Shown here piece after piece: positions 1 through 10,026 of a DNA stretch of 64,000 nt (position 1 is its first letter; each line of letters opens with the position of its first letter). The position numbers and the translations under genes were made by a program. This stretch comes from Cupriavidus basilensis. Its GTDB lineage: Bacteria > Pseudomonadota > Gammaproteobacteria > Burkholderiales > Burkholderiaceae. Under the pieces are notes generated by a model. The model did no database searches, was not told the origin of the DNA, and saw only the letters and a list, made by a program, of their open reading frames with translations. The stretch spans positions 124,001 through 188,000 of the forward strand of contig NZ_CP010536.1 of NCBI RefSeq assembly GCF_000832305.1, in the 5' to 3' direction.

Positions 1-887
1 AGGGCGTGGCGATCCTGGCGTCGATGGCGGTGATCTTCGTCGTGATGGCATGCGTCGCCGCAGCCTCCGAGCAGCAGGCCAACGCCGCGCTGGCGGGTTT
101 GCCGATCGACCATGCGGCCAGCGCGCTGCAGGCGGGCGGCAATATGGAAGGCAAGGAAACGCGCTTCGGCATCGCCGCCACCGCGCTGTTCGCCACCATC
201 ACCACGGCGGCGTCGTGCGGCGCGGTCAACGCCATGCACGACTCCTTCACCGCCATCGGCGGGCTGGTGCCGATGCTGCTGATGCAGCTTGGCGAAGTGG
301 TGTTCGGCGGCGTCGGCTCTGGCCTGTACGGCATGCTGGTGTATGCGGTGCTCGCCGTGTTCATCGCGGGCCTGATGATCGGCCGCACGCCGGAGTACCT
401 GGGCAAGAAGATCGAGACCTATGAGATGAAGATGACCGCGGTGGCGATCCTCGTCACGCCGCTGCTGGTGCTGCTGGGCACGGCCGTGGCGGTGATGGTG
501 GAGCCGGGCCGCGCGGGCGTGTTCAACCCGGGCACGCACGGCTTCTCGGAGATCCTCTACGCGCTTTCGTCGGCCGCCAACAACAACGGCAGCGCCTTCG
601 CCGGCCTGTCGGCCAACACGCCCTTCTACAACGTGCTGCTGGCCGCGGCGATGTGGTTCGGCCGCTTCTGGATCATCGTGCCGATCCTGGCCATGGCGGG
701 ATCGCTGGCGGCCAAGCGCAGGCTGCCGGTGACGGGCGGCACCATGCCCACGCACGGCCCGCTGTTCGTGGTGCTGCTGGTCGGCTCGGTGCTGATGGTG
801 GGCGCGCTCACCTATATCCCGGCGCTGGCGCTGGGCCCGGTGGCAGAGCAGCTGCAGGCGCCGGTGGTCTCGGCGGCTAGCAAGTAA
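1..887 (+). CDS. kdpA: Potassium-transporting ATPase subunit KdpA (C-terminal part, 5' end outside window)
   Basis: This is the last 290 or so residues of KdpA, the K+-binding and translocating membrane subunit of the KdpFABC pump. The frame is open from the first base, so the start lies upstream. The stretch [18 protein letters not shown] (about 550-630) is one of the selectivity-filter-like loops of KdpA, and several hydrophobic membrane segments follow each other (for example [13 protein letters not shown] and [15 protein letters not shown]). It is directly followed by kdpB and kdpC. A kdpF peptide would lie further upstream and cannot be judged. Confidence 0.97.
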   Translation, partial: GVAILASMAVIFVVMACVAAASEQQANAALAGLPIDHAASALQAGGNMEGKETRFGIAATALFATITTAASCGAVNAMHDSFTAIGGLVPMLLMQLGEVVFGGVGSGLYGMLVYAVLAVFIAGLMIGRTPEYLGKKIETYEMKMTAVAILVTPLLVLLGTAVAVMVEPGRAGVFNPGTHGFSEILYALSSAANNNGSAFAGLSANTPFYNVLLAAAMWFGRFWIIVPILAMAGSLAAKRRLPVTGGTMPTHGPLFVVLLVGSVLMVGALTYIPALALGPVAEQLQAPVVSAASK

Positions 888-898
888 TGGAGAAACGC

Positions 899-3124
899 AT
901 GCAACAAGAATCCATGGTGACGCGCAGCAAGAACGCCGGCGCGGCACCGGCAAACACTACCCCGGCCACCAGCGTGGTCACGCCGGCCCTGGCCGCGCAA
1001 AAGAGCGGCGGCCATCATCGCCCGCGCGGTGGCATGTTCGCGCCCGAGCTCGTCAAGCCGGCCCTGCTCGATTCGGTGAAGAAGCTCTCGCCGCGCGACC
1101 AGTTGCGCAACCCGGTGATGTTCGTGGTCTATGTGGGCAGCATCCTGACCACGATCCTGTTCTTCCGCGCGCTGTTCTCGCCCGCCACGGCGGGCGGCGA
1201 GAGCGCCGGGTTTATCCTGGCCGTGTCGGTGTGGCTGTGGTTCACCGTGCTCTTCGCCAACTTTGCCGAAGCGCTGGCCGAGGGCCGCAGCAAGCAGCAA
1301 GCCGAAGCGCTGCGCGGGCTCAAGACCACCGTCACCGCCAAGCTGGTCAAGGAAGGCCGGCGCGACTACCGCGCCGCCGGCGCCACCGAGGCGCGCGGCG
1401 CTGCCGCGCTGCGCCGTGGCGACGTGGTGCTGGTCGAGGCGGGCGACATGGTGCCCGGCGACGGGGACGTGATCGAAGGCGTGGCCTCGGTGGACGAGAG
1501 CGCCATTACCGGCGAATCGGCTCCCGTGATCCGCGAGTCCGGCGGTGACTTTTCTTCGGTCACCGGCGGCACGCGCGTGCTGTCCGACTGGATCGTGGTG
1601 CGCATCACCACCAATCCGGGCGAGAGCTTCATTGACCGCATGATCACCATGGTGGAAGGCGCCAAGCGCCAGAAGACGCCGAACGAACTGGCGCTGACCA
1701 TCCTGCTGGTGGGCCTGACCATCGTGCTGCTGCTGGCCACGGCCACGCTGCAGCCGTTCTCGGTGTACAGCGTGTTCGTCGCCAAGGCCGGCATGCCCGT
1801 CACCATCACCGTGCTGATCGCGCTGCTGGTGTGCCTGATCCCGACCACCATCGGCGGGCTGCTGTCGGCCATCGGCGTGGCCGGCATGAGCCGCATGATG
1901 GAAGCCAACGTGATCGCCACCTCGGGCCGCGCGGTGGAAGCCGCTGGCGACGTGGACGTACTGCTGCTCGACAAGACCGGCACCATCACGCACGGCAACC
2001 GCCAGGCTTCACGCTTTATCGCCGCGCCTGGCGTGTCGGCGCAGCAACTGGCCGAAGCCGCCTGGCTGTCATCGCTGGCCGATGAAACGCCGGAAGGCCG
2101 CAGCATCGTCACGCTGGCGCGCCAGCAGGCCGGCGCCGCCACGCCCGATATCAGCGCGCTGCGCCCGATCTTCGTGCCGTTCACCGCGCAGACCCGCATG
2201 AGCGGCGTGGATGCCGGCGGGCGCAGCGTGCGCAAGGGCGCCGCCGATGCCGTGCGCAAGTACGTGACCGAGCGCGCCGGCAAGTTCCCCGACGCCGTGA
2301 TGCAGGCCGTGGACGACGTGGCCCGCGCCGGCAGCACGCCGCTGGTGGTGGCGGAGTCCAGCACCGATGGCAATGGCGAGACCGTGCGCGTGCTTGGCGT
2401 GGTGGAACTCAAGGACATCGTCAAGGCCGGCATTCGCGAGCGTTTCGGCGAACTGCGCAAGATGGGCATCAAGACGGTGATGATCACCGGTGACAACCGC
2501 CTCACCGCCGCGTCGATCGCAGCGGAGGCCGGCGTCGATGACTTCCTGGCCGAAGCCACACCCGAAGCCAAGCTCAAGCTGATCCGCGACTACCAGGCCG
2601 AAGGCCGCCTGGTGGCGATGACCGGCGACGGCACCAACGACGCGCCGGCGCTGGCGCAGGCCGACGTGGCGGTGGCGATGAACAGCGGCACGCAGGCGGC
2701 GAAAGAAGCCGGCAACATGGTCGACCTCGACAGCAATCCGACCAAGCTGATCGAAATCGTCGAGATCGGCAAGCAGATGCTGATGACGCGCGGCTCGCTT
2801 ACCACCTTCAGCGTGGCCAATGATGTGGCGAAGTATTTCGCCATCATCCCGGCAGCGTTCGCCACCACGTACCCGCAGCTCAACCAGCTCAATGTGATGG
2901 GCTTGTCCACGCCGGCCTCGGCTATCTTATCGGCGGTGATCTTCAACGCGCTGATCATCGTGGTGCTGATCCCGCTGGCGCTGCGCGGCGTGGTGTACCG
3001 GCCGCTCGGCGCGGCCATCCTGCTGCGGCGCAACCTGCTGGTGTACGGCCTCGGCGGCATCCTGGTGCCCTTTGTCGGCATCAAGGTGATCGACATGATC
3101 CTGACCCTGTTCGGCTGGGTCTGA
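899..3124 (+). CDS. kdpB: Potassium-transporting P-type ATPase, ATP-binding subunit KdpB
   Basis: KdpB is the P-type ATPase subunit that hydrolyses ATP to drive K+ import through KdpA in the inner membrane. The protein has 741 residues from this start. It carries the TGES actuator motif (about 204-207), the phosphorylated Asp358 in DKTGT, and GDGTND (576-581) in the nucleotide/phosphorylation domains, with hydrophobic segments around them. About 50 N-terminal residues before the first membrane segment are extra and low in complexity. An in-frame ATG at 887 overlaps the kdpA stop, but the ATG at 899 has a GGAG at 889-892 with 6-base spacing, so 899 is preferred. The gene is translationally close to kdpA and precedes kdpC. 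Confidence 0.97.
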   Translation: MQQESMVTRSKNAGAAPANTTPATSVVTPALAAQKSGGHHRPRGGMFAPELVKPALLDSVKKLSPRDQLRNPVMFVVYVGSILTTILFFRALFSPATAGGESAGFILAVSVWLWFTVLFANFAEALAEGRSKQQAEALRGLKTTVTAKLVKEGRRDYRAAGATEARGAAALRRGDVVLVEAGDMVPGDGDVIEGVASVDESAITGESAPVIRESGGDFSSVTGGTRVLSDWIVVRITTNPGESFIDRMITMVEGAKRQKTPNELALTILLVGLTIVLLLATATLQPFSVYSVFVAKAGMPVTITVLIALLVCLIPTTIGGLLSAIGVAGMSRMMEANVIATSGRAVEAAGDVDVLLLDKTGTITHGNRQASRFIAAPGVSAQQLAEAAWLSSLADETPEGRSIVTLARQQAGAATPDISALRPIFVPFTAQTRMSGVDAGGRSVRKGAADAVRKYVTERAGKFPDAVMQAVDDVARAGSTPLVVAESSTDGNGETVRVLGVVELKDIVKAGIRERFGELRKMGIKTVMITGDNRLTAASIAAEAGVDDFLAEATPEAKLKLIRDYQAEGRLVAMTGDGTNDAPALAQADVAVAMNSGTQAAKEAGNMVDLDSNPTKLIEIVEIGKQMLMTRGSLTTFSVANDVAKYFAIIPAAFATTYPQLNQLNVMGLSTPASAILSAVIFNALIIVVLIPLALRGVVYRPLGAAILLRRNLLVYGLGGILVPFVGIKVIDMILTLFGWV

Positions 3125-3181
3125 GCGCCGCATCGAACGCATTGCACCCATCGAGCGCGCTGAACATAAACGGAGCCATTC

Positions 3182-3799
3182 ATGAATACGCAAGTCCAAC
3201 CCGCCCAGCCCGCCACGCCCATCCAGGGTGGCCTGCTGCGCCCCATGCTGACGATCTTCGTCGTGCTGTCGGCCGTTACCGGCCTGCTGTACCCCGGCGT
3301 GATCACCGGCATCTCGCGCGCCGTGTTCCCGCATGAAGCGGCCGGCTCGCTGATCGTCAAGGACGGCCGGGTCATCGGCTCGGAACTGATCGGCCAGCCG
3401 TTCTCGGATCCGAAGTATTTCTGGGGCCGCTTGTCGGCCACCGCGCCCATGCCTTACAACGCGGCGGCTTCCGCCGGCTCCAATCTCGGCCCGAGCAACC
3501 CGGCCCTGACCGATGCCGCGCGCGCCCGTATCGACGCGCTGCGCGAGGCGGACCCCGGCAACAAGGCGCCCGTGCCGGTGGATCTGGTCACGGCTTCCGG
3601 CAGTGGCCTCGATCCGCAGATCAGCCCGGCAGCCGCGCAGTACCAGGCGCCGCGCGTGGCCCGGTTGCGCGGCTTGCCGCTGGAGCGCGTGGAGGCGCTG
3701 GTTGCGGCCAACACGGAAAAGCCGCTGCTCGCGGTGATGGGGGATCCGGTGGTGAATGTGCTCCAGCTGAACCTGGCGCTGGATGCCGAGAAGCGGTGA
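3182..3799 (+). CDS. kdpC: Potassium-transporting ATPase subunit KdpC
   Basis: KdpC is the single-span subunit that stabilises the KdpFABC complex and raises its affinity for ATP. The 205-residue product has one N-terminal membrane segment (about residues 18-40, [20 protein letters not shown]) and a periplasmic domain with the family-typical YFWGR (about 79-83) and the later [14 protein letters not shown] stretch. It starts 57 bases after kdpB and belongs to the same operon. The 320 bases after it hold a hairpin-rich repeat that could end or attenuate the transcript before kdpD. Confidence 0.97.
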   Translation: MNTQVQPAQPATPIQGGLLRPMLTIFVVLSAVTGLLYPGVITGISRAVFPHEAAGSLIVKDGRVIGSELIGQPFSDPKYFWGRLSATAPMPYNAAASAGSNLGPSNPALTDAARARIDALREADPGNKAPVPVDLVTASGSGLDPQISPAAAQYQAPRVARLRGLPLERVEALVAANTEKPLLAVMGDPVVNVLQLNLALDAEKR

Positions 3800-3819
3800 G
3801 GGTGTGCGCCACTGCCTTG

Positions 3820-4032
3820 CCATGTAGCCACTGGTTTGCTCCCCTCTCCCGCATGGCGGGAGAGGGGTGGGGGAGAGGGCGGGCGATCGTTACGCCGTCG
3901 TGCCGGAAAAAACCACGGGCTTCGCTTCAAGTGGCTCCTAGTCAAACCGCCCCTCTCCCCGGCCCTCTCCCCATGAGGGGAGAGGGAGAGACAGCCGTCG
4001 TCGTAGCTCGTGGTCTTGGCCCGTTCGGCGGC
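3820..4032 (+). repeat. CT-rich double-hairpin intergenic repeat, copy 1
   Basis: This fills most of the 320-base gap between kdpC and kdpD. It contains two strong hairpins: stem CCCCTCTCCCGC (3841-3852) with GCGGGAGAGGGG (3856-3867), and CCCTCTCCCC (3963-3972) with GGGGAGAGGG (3977-3986). They are joined by a conserved linker that includes GGCTTCGCTTCAAGTGGCTC. The reverse complement matches the segment after lipA (41905-42115) along most of its length. It is therefore a dispersed repeat in opposite orientation there. It could act as a terminator between kdpC and kdpD; that role is inferred. Confidence 0.85.
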
Positions 4033-4119
4033 TTCGTCCCGCCCCCGCAATGCGTTATTCGTGCCGGTGTTTGACCTTAAGCGTGGCACAATCGTTTTCA
4101 TCCATCCACCTCCCGGGCA

Positions 4120-7065
4120 ATGAACCCCACCATGCCTGACACCGCCCAGCGCGACGCCCCCGGCCGGCCCGATCCCGACGCCTTGCTGCAACGCATGCAG
4201 CAGGAGGGCGAGCGCGCCGCGCGGGGCAAGCTGCGGGTGTATTTCGGCGCCTCCGCGGGCGTGGGCAAGACCTTCGCCATGCTGACCGCGGCCCGGGCGC
4301 TGCGCGAGCAAGGCAGCGATGTCGTGATCGGCGTGGTGGAGACCCATGGCCGCGCCGAGACCGAGGCGCTGATCGCGGGGCTGGAGCGGCTGCCGATGAA
4401 GGCCATGCCGCATCACAAGCTCGACGACCGCGTGCTGCAGGAGTTCGACCTGGACGGCGCGCTGGCCCGGCGCCCGGCGCTGATCCTGGTCGACGAGCTG
4501 GCGCATTCCAACGCGTCCGGCAGCCGCCACCCCAAGCGCTGGCAGGACATCGAGGAACTGCTCTCGGCCGGCATCGATGTGTGGACCACCGTCAACGTCC
4601 AGCACCTGGACAGCCTCAACGAGGCGGTGGGCGGCATCACCGGCATCCGTGTGTGGGAGACGGTACCCGACACGGTCTTCGATGACGCCGACGAAGTCAT
4701 CCTGGTGGACCTGCCCGCCGACGAATTGCTGCGGCGCCTGCGCGACGGCAAGGTCTACCTGCCGGAGCAGGCGCGCACCGCGGCCACCAATTTTTTCCGC
4801 AAGGGCAACCTGATCGCGCTGCGCGAGCTGGCGCTGCGCCGCACCGCCGACCGCGTCGACGACGACGTGCGCGCATACCGCCATGCCGAATCCATCCGGC
4901 CGGTATGGCGCACGCGCGAGGCGGTGCTCGCGTGCATCGGCACCGGCGACGATGCCGCGCAGGTGGTCAAGAGCGCGCGCCGGCTGGCCGGGCAGCTCGA
5001 CTGCGACTGGCATGTGGTCACGGTGGCCACGCCGCGCCTGGCGCCGCTTGGCGGGCACGAGCGCGCGAATATCGAGGAGGCGATGCGGCTGGCCGAAGAG
5101 CTGGGCGCGCGCACCGAGACGCTGGCCGGCAGCGATATCGTGCAGGCGGTGGCGGGATATGTGCGGCGCCACAACCTCACCAAGGTGGTGGTCGGGCGGG
5201 CCCCCGGCAACTGGCGCCGCAGCGGCGGCAGCCTCCTGGCGCGCGGCCGGGCGTTGCTGGCACTCGGCCTGTCGCCGTTCCTGGGCGCGCGCGCCTGGCT
5301 GTTCGGGCGCCACAGCTTTGCCGATTCGCTGGCGCTCGGCTGCCCGGAGATCGACGTGATCCGCGTGGCCGCCGACGCCATGGGCGCTGATACGCGCGGC
5401 CGCGCGCAACCGGCTGGCGGGCGCGCCGACGTGCGCGAGGATCCGGCGCCCAACGACGACAGCAGCGTGGTGGCGCACCGCATCGACTACCTGTGGGCGG
5501 TCGCATGGTGCGGGGGCGCCAGCTTGTTGTCGGCGCTGACGCGGCCGTGGTTCGACCTGGTCAATATCGCGATGTTGTTCCTCGCGGCCGTGGTCGGCGT
5601 GGCGCTGCGCCACGGCCGAGGCCCCGCTGCGCTGGCCTCGGTGCTGTCGGTGGCGGCCTTCGACTTTTTCTTCGTGCCGCCGCGCATGTCCTTCGCGGTG
5701 AGCGACGTGCAGTACCTCGTGACGTTCGCGGTGTTGCTGACGGTGGGCCTGGTGATCGGCCAGCTTACCGCCGGGCTGCGCGAGCAGGCCCAGGTGTCGG
5801 TGGAGCGCGAGACCGATGCGCGCACCCTGTATGAGCTGGCGCGCGAGTTGTCCGCTGCCTTGATGCCCGAGCAGATCATCGACATCAGCAGCCGCTTCCT
5901 GCAAGCCGCGCTTGGCGCGCGTTCGGCATTCTTCCTTGTCTCGCCCAAGGGGCGGTTGTTGCCGCCGGTGATCGACCCCACGCAGCGTGGCAATGACGCG
6001 ATCGATCCCGTGCTGGCGCAATGGGTGTTCGATCACGGCCAGCCCGCCGGCACCGGCACGCATACGCTGCCGGGCAGCACCGTGCTCTACCTGCCGCTCA
6101 AGGCGCCGATGCAGACGCGCGGCGTGCTCGCGGTGGAGCCGCAGAAGTGGCGCGCCTTCGCGCGGCCAGAGCGGCGCCGCCAGATCGACGTGTTCGCCAC
6201 GCTGATCGCCATCGCCATCGAGCGGCTGCATTACGTGGAGGTCGCGCAGCAGGCGCTGGTGTCGATGGAGTCGGAGCGCCTGCGCAGCTCGCTGCTGGCC
6301 GCCGTCTCGCATGATCTGCGCACGCCGCTGACCAGCCTGATCGGCATGGCCGAGACCATGCAGCGCACCGAGCCGCCGCTGCCTGCGTCGCTGTCGGAAA
6401 CTGTCGATGCCATGCGCGAGCAAGCGCTGCGCATGCGCACCATGGTGGTCAACCTGCTCGACATGGCGCGGCTGCAAAGCCGTGACGTGCGCATGCAAAA
6501 GGAGTGGCAGTCGCTCGAAGAGCTGGTGGGCGCGGCGCTTGCCGGCATGCGTGATGCGTTGTCGCGGCACCGCGTGTCGGTCGCGGATCTATCGGCGCTG
6601 CCGCTGGTGGAGTGCGATGCGGTGCTGATGGAGCGCGTGCTGTGCAACCTGCTGGAGAACGCTGCCAAGTACACGCCGCCGGGCACCGGCATCCGCATCT
6701 CCGGCGAAGTGGCTGAAACGGAGGTGCGGCTCGCGGTGGCGGACGATGGCCCCGGCGTGCCGCGCGGGCAAGAGCTCTCGATCTTCCAGAAATTCACGCG
6801 CGGCGAGCGCGAGTCCGCGACCGCGGGCGTTGGCCTCGGGCTGGCCGTGTGCGAGGCCATCGTGCAGGCGCACGGCGGGCGCATCTGGGTGGAGAGCGTG
6901 AATGCGGACCACACCGGTGCACGTTTTGTCGTGGCGCTGCCGCGCGGCAATCCGCCTGCGATCGAGCCCGAGCCGCCCGAGGCACTTGAATCGGCGCTGC
7001 TAGCCGCGCACGGCAACGGCGGCGTGCCGGTTGCGCACGATGCCGCAAACAAGGAGTCCAGCTGA
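4120..7065 (+). CDS. kdpD: Osmosensitive K+ channel sensor histidine kinase KdpD
   Basis: KdpD senses K+ limitation and phosphorylates KdpE to switch on kdpFABC. The 981-residue protein shows the full order of parts: an N-terminal KdpD domain with Walker-type GASAGVGKT (43-51), a USP-like domain, closely spaced membrane segments around residues 450-560 (DUF4118), a GAF-like region, the HisKA box AVSHDLRTPLTSL with His731, and an ATPase domain with NLLENAAKYTP and GVGLGLAVCEA. It is somewhat longer than the E. coli protein. A second in-frame ATG at 4132 is possible; no clear ribosome site separates them. It lies 320 bases after kdpC across a repeat, so it may be expressed partly on its own. 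It abuts kdpE. Confidence 0.97.
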   Translation: MNPTMPDTAQRDAPGRPDPDALLQRMQQEGERAARGKLRVYFGASAGVGKTFAMLTAARALREQGSDVVIGVVETHGRAETEALIAGLERLPMKAMPHHKLDDRVLQEFDLDGALARRPALILVDELAHSNASGSRHPKRWQDIEELLSAGIDVWTTVNVQHLDSLNEAVGGITGIRVWETVPDTVFDDADEVILVDLPADELLRRLRDGKVYLPEQARTAATNFFRKGNLIALRELALRRTADRVDDDVRAYRHAESIRPVWRTREAVLACIGTGDDAAQVVKSARRLAGQLDCDWHVVTVATPRLAPLGGHERANIEEAMRLAEELGARTETLAGSDIVQAVAGYVRRHNLTKVVVGRAPGNWRRSGGSLLARGRALLALGLSPFLGARAWLFGRHSFADSLALGCPEIDVIRVAADAMGADTRGRAQPAGGRADVREDPAPNDDSSVVAHRIDYLWAVAWCGGASLLSALTRPWFDLVNIAMLFLAAVVGVALRHGRGPAALASVLSVAAFDFFFVPPRMSFAVSDVQYLVTFAVLLTVGLVIGQLTAGLREQAQVSVERETDARTLYELARELSAALMPEQIIDISSRFLQAALGARSAFFLVSPKGRLLPPVIDPTQRGNDAIDPVLAQWVFDHGQPAGTGTHTLPGSTVLYLPLKAPMQTRGVLAVEPQKWRAFARPERRRQIDVFATLIAIAIERLHYVEVAQQALVSMESERLRSSLLAAVSHDLRTPLTSLIGMAETMQRTEPPLPASLSETVDAMREQALRMRTMVVNLLDMARLQSRDVRMQKEWQSLEELVGAALAGMRDALSRHRVSVADLSALPLVECDAVLMERVLCNLLENAAKYTPPGTGIRISGEVAETEVRLAVADDGPGVPRGQELSIFQKFTRGERESATAGVGLGLAVCEAIVQAHGGRIWVESVNADHTGARFVVALPRGNPPAIEPEPPEALESALLAAHGNGGVPVAHDAANKESS

Positions 7066-7066
7066 A

Positions 7067-7762
7067 ATGGGATTTGAATTTTCGCCAACTGTCTTGCTGG
7101 TCGAAGACGAGCCGCATATCCGGCGCTTCGTGCGCGAGGCGCTGCAGGCAGAAGGCTGCGCCGTGCATGAAGCCGAGACGCTCAAGCGCGGCCTGATCGA
7201 TGCCGGCACGCGCCAGCCCGACGTGGTGATCCTCGACCTGGGCCTGCCCGATGGCGATGGCATGACGCTGATCCGCGAGATGCGTACCTGGACCGAAGTG
7301 CCGGTGCTGGTGCTATCGGCGCGTTCCGGCGAGGACGACAAGATCGCCGCGCTGGACGCTGGCGCGGACGACTACCTGACCAAGCCCTTCGGCGTGGGCG
7401 AGCTGATCGCGCGTGTGCGCGTGCTGCTGCGCCGCCACGCCAGGACCAATCCGCAAGGCACGCCGCAGATCGGCTTTGGCGAGGTGCAGATCGACCTGGC
7501 TAACCGCGTGGTCACCCGCGCCGGGCAGGATGTGCACCTGACGCCGATCGAGTATCGCCTGCTCGCCGTGCTGATCGCGCATCGCGGCAAGGTCATGACG
7601 CATCGCGAACTGCTGCGTGAAGTCTGGGGGCCGGCGCACTCGGAGAGCAGCCACTACCTACGGGTGTACATGGGGCACCTGCGGCACAAGCTGGAAGCCG
7701 ATCCCGCGCAACCCTTGCACCTGATGACGGAGGTGGGGGTGGGATATCGGTTCGTGGGGTGA
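7067..7762 (+). CDS. kdpE: KDP operon response regulator KdpE
   Basis: KdpE is the OmpR-type DNA-binding regulator that activates kdpFABC when phosphorylated by KdpD. The 231-residue protein has a receiver domain with acidic pocket EDE (14-16), phospho-acceptor Asp57 in VILDLG and the switch Lys in YLTKPFG. A winged-helix domain with HLTPIEYRLLAVL and a C-terminal YRFVG follows. The ATG at 7067 is one base after the kdpD stop, with AAGGAG at 7051-7056. A longer in-frame start at 7031 lies inside kdpD and is rejected. Confidence 0.97.
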   Translation: MGFEFSPTVLLVEDEPHIRRFVREALQAEGCAVHEAETLKRGLIDAGTRQPDVVILDLGLPDGDGMTLIREMRTWTEVPVLVLSARSGEDDKIAALDAGADDYLTKPFGVGELIARVRVLLRRHARTNPQGTPQIGFGEVQIDLANRVVTRAGQDVHLTPIEYRLLAVLIAHRGKVMTHRELLREVWGPAHSESSHYLRVYMGHLRHKLEADPAQPLHLMTEVGVGYRFVG

Positions 7763-7893
7763 TGCCATCGGCCGGCAACAGGGTGCCGGCCAATGGGGCG
7801 ATGGGTAGTCAGGTGGTCGGCTCAAGTGGCGCCGGTGGCGATGTCGAGTGCCTTTATCTGCGCAGATCCATCTCCAATGGCATCACCGAAAAA

Positions 7894-7909
7894 CTGACAA
7901 GTCCTGACA
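7894..7909 (+). promoter_or_regulatory. CTGACA direct repeat, candidate OmpR-type regulator site
   Basis: Two CTGACA hexamers (7894-7899 and 7904-7909) are spaced exactly 10 bases apart, about 80 bases before the histidine kinase start at 7990. OmpR-family regulators usually bind tandem direct repeats with about one helical turn spacing. The regulator encoded at 9993-10652 belongs to that family. The link is inferred from spacing and position only. A weak hairpin (CCGGGC 7913-7918 with GCCCGG 7930-7935) follows. Confidence 0.35.
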
Positions 7910-7989
7910 TTGCCGGGCAAAGCGAAAAAGCCCGGTCCTTGCTCGGATATAGTCATGGCCTTTCCCGCGAAACGCGACTTGAAGGGACC

Positions 7990-10026
7990 ATGCTTCGGCT
8001 ATTCTGGATCGTTCTCTTGTGCTGGCTCGGCCACAGCGCCGCATGGGCGGAAATGCGTCTGCCGCCGGCGGGAGAGGTCTCTCTGGGCGAGCATTGGGAG
8101 CTGCTGCGCGATCCGCAGGATGTGCTGACCATCGAGCAGCTATCGCGGCCCGAGTTCGCGGCGGCCTTCCAGCCCCAGCACTCTCCTCCCGCCCTTGGCT
8201 ACGTGAAGGGGGCCGTCTGGCTGCGCATTACCCTGACGCGCCCCGAGCAAGCCGCGCCGGTATGGTTGCTGGAGCTGCGCTCGGCGCTGCTGGACGACGT
8301 CACGCTGTTCGAGCCGCTAGCGGCCGGGGGATACGCGCAGAGGGTGTCCGGCGACAGGCGGCCGGTGGCGGGGCGCGACGTGGATTACCGCAATCCGGTG
8401 TTTCAGCTCGACTTGCCGGTGGACAAGCCGGTCACGCTGTATCTGCGCGTGCGCAGTACCAGCACGATGAGCTTTCCGCTGGTGGCGTGGTCGCCGGAAG
8501 CGTTCATTTCCTTTATCGGCACCGAGCTGCTTCTGTTTGGCTTGTTCTACGCAGCGCACCTGGTCTTGCTGATTACCAGCGTCTGGTTTTACTGGGTAAC
8601 GCGTAATCTTTCCTTTGGCCTGTTCAGCCTGACTGTACTGGCCAATTTGTTCACCTCGCTGTCCGCCGAGGGCTTCACGTATCAGTATCTCCTGCCTGGA
8701 TGGCCGCTGACGAGCGATGCCGTCTACGTGGTGAGCTGGTTTTTCGCCACGCCGCTTGGCACCTTGTTCACGGCGCACTACCTGGGCCTGTACGAGTCGC
8801 CATGGCGGCGTTGGGCGATCGGCTTTTCGCTGCTGGCCTGGGGCGTGGCGCTGGTCATGACGCCCTGCCTGCTGCTGGGCAACGTTTGGTGGATACGACC
8901 ACTGGCGCTGCTCTGGGGCCTCATCACCATGGGCATACTGCTGATCGCTTCCGCGGTGATGACCTGGCGCGGCCAAAAGGCCGCGCGTGTGCTTTTGTTC
9001 GTCCTGGTTCTGCTCTTCGGCGGCACCGTGTTGCGCCTGGCGCGCAACGTCGGCGCGATCGATCCCGGCCCGTTCGTCGACAACGCCAACTACCTGGGCA
9101 TGATGGCGTTCCTGCTCATCATGAATTCCGCCATCAGCTGGCGCTACACCGACATGCGCGCCGAAAAGGAGGCCGCCCAGGCCGAAGCCTTGCGCGTGGC
9201 CCGCCAGGCCGAGCGCGACCTGGAGGTCAAGGTCGCCTTGCGCACCCAGGCGCTCAGGAGCGCCATGGCGCAGGTGGAGGCGTCGCTGTCGCTGGAGCGG
9301 CGCGCGCAGGAGGAGCAGCGGCAATTCCTGTCCACGGTCTCGCATGAACTGCGCACGCCGCTGGCGGTGATCGATGCCACGGCGCAGAACCTGGACCTGG
9401 ACGATGCCCACGATGACCCGCAGACCTCGGCCCGGTACCAGAAGATCCTGCGCGCCACGCAACGCCTGACCATGCTGCTCAATGACTCGCTGCATGAGGA
9501 TGGCTTCGAATTGCTGCGGCATGGCTCCCGGCCGTCACCCACCCGCCTGGCGGACTTGCTGGAGGACGCCGCGGCGGCAGCGCAACTGCTGTCGGAGGGG
9601 CACCGGCTGGAGGTGGACGGGGAGCGCTTGCCAGAAACCTTCCCGTGCGACGCCAGCCTGCTGCGGCTGGCATTGCGCACGCTGGCCGACAACGCGGTGA
9701 AGTACACGCCCGCGGGCTGCCGGGTGGTCTTGCGGGGCCGGGAGGTGGCCGAAGGCGTGGAGCTGGAAGTGCAGGACAACGGTCCCGGCATCGAGGCGAC
9801 GGACCTGCCGCGCGTATTCGAGCGCTTTTATCGCGGCCAGAATGCCGGCCAGAAACCGGGGACCGGGCTTGGCCTGTCGCTGGCCCGGCGCATGGTGGAA
9901 ATGCAGGGTGGCACCTTGACCCTGGATAGTGCGCCCGGGCAGGGCTGCCGCGCCACGATCTTTCTGCCGTCGGCGCCGCAGGGCGTGCAGGCTCAGGCCA
10001 GCGCGATGGGCGCGGCGAACGTATAG
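7990..10026 (+). CDS. 7TM-DISM sensor histidine kinase
   Basis: This is a membrane sensor kinase whose ligand is unknown. The 678-residue product has a signal peptide (MLRLFWIVLLCWLGHSAAWA), a periplasmic 7TMR-DISMED2-type sensor domain (about 30-165), and a block of about seven membrane helices (about 175-375). A short coiled coil, a HisKA box STVSHELRTPL with His452, and an ATPase domain (LRTLADNAVKYTP, DNGPGIE, PGTGLGLSLA) follow. The ATG at 7990 follows GAAGGGA and directly opens the signal peptide. A longer in-frame start at 7759 overlaps kdpE and adds a non-hydrophobic stretch, so it is rejected. The gene converges with the response regulator at 9993 and their 3' ends overlap by 34 bases. 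That regulator is the likely partner. Confidence 0.9.
   Translation: MLRLFWIVLLCWLGHSAAWAEMRLPPAGEVSLGEHWELLRDPQDVLTIEQLSRPEFAAAFQPQHSPPALGYVKGAVWLRITLTRPEQAAPVWLLELRSALLDDVTLFEPLAAGGYAQRVSGDRRPVAGRDVDYRNPVFQLDLPVDKPVTLYLRVRSTSTMSFPLVAWSPEAFISFIGTELLLFGLFYAAHLVLLITSVWFYWVTRNLSFGLFSLTVLANLFTSLSAEGFTYQYLLPGWPLTSDAVYVVSWFFATPLGTLFTAHYLGLYESPWRRWAIGFSLLAWGVALVMTPCLLLGNVWWIRPLALLWGLITMGILLIASAVMTWRGQKAARVLLFVLVLLFGGTVLRLARNVGAIDPGPFVDNANYLGMMAFLLIMNSAISWRYTDMRAEKEAAQAEALRVARQAERDLEVKVALRTQALRSAMAQVEASLSLERRAQEEQRQFLSTVSHELRTPLAVIDATAQNLDLDDAHDDPQTSARYQKILRATQRLTMLLNDSLHEDGFELLRHGSRPSPTRLADLLEDAAAAAQLLSEGHRLEVDGERLPETFPCDASLLRLALRTLADNAVKYTPAGCRVVLRGREVAEGVELEVQDNGPGIEATDLPRVFERFYRGQNAGQKPGTGLGLSLARRMVEMQGGTLTLDSAPGQGCRATIFLPSAPQGVQAQASAMGAANV

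Noticed and set aside
3142..3336. Short frame starting in the kdpB-kdpC gap
   Set aside because: It overlaps the true kdpC start in another frame and has no supporting motif.
3454..6570. Long minus-strand open frame (1038 codons) opposite kdpC/kdpD
   Set aside because: It is antisense to well-recognised kdp genes, has compositionally odd residues and crosses the intergenic repeat.
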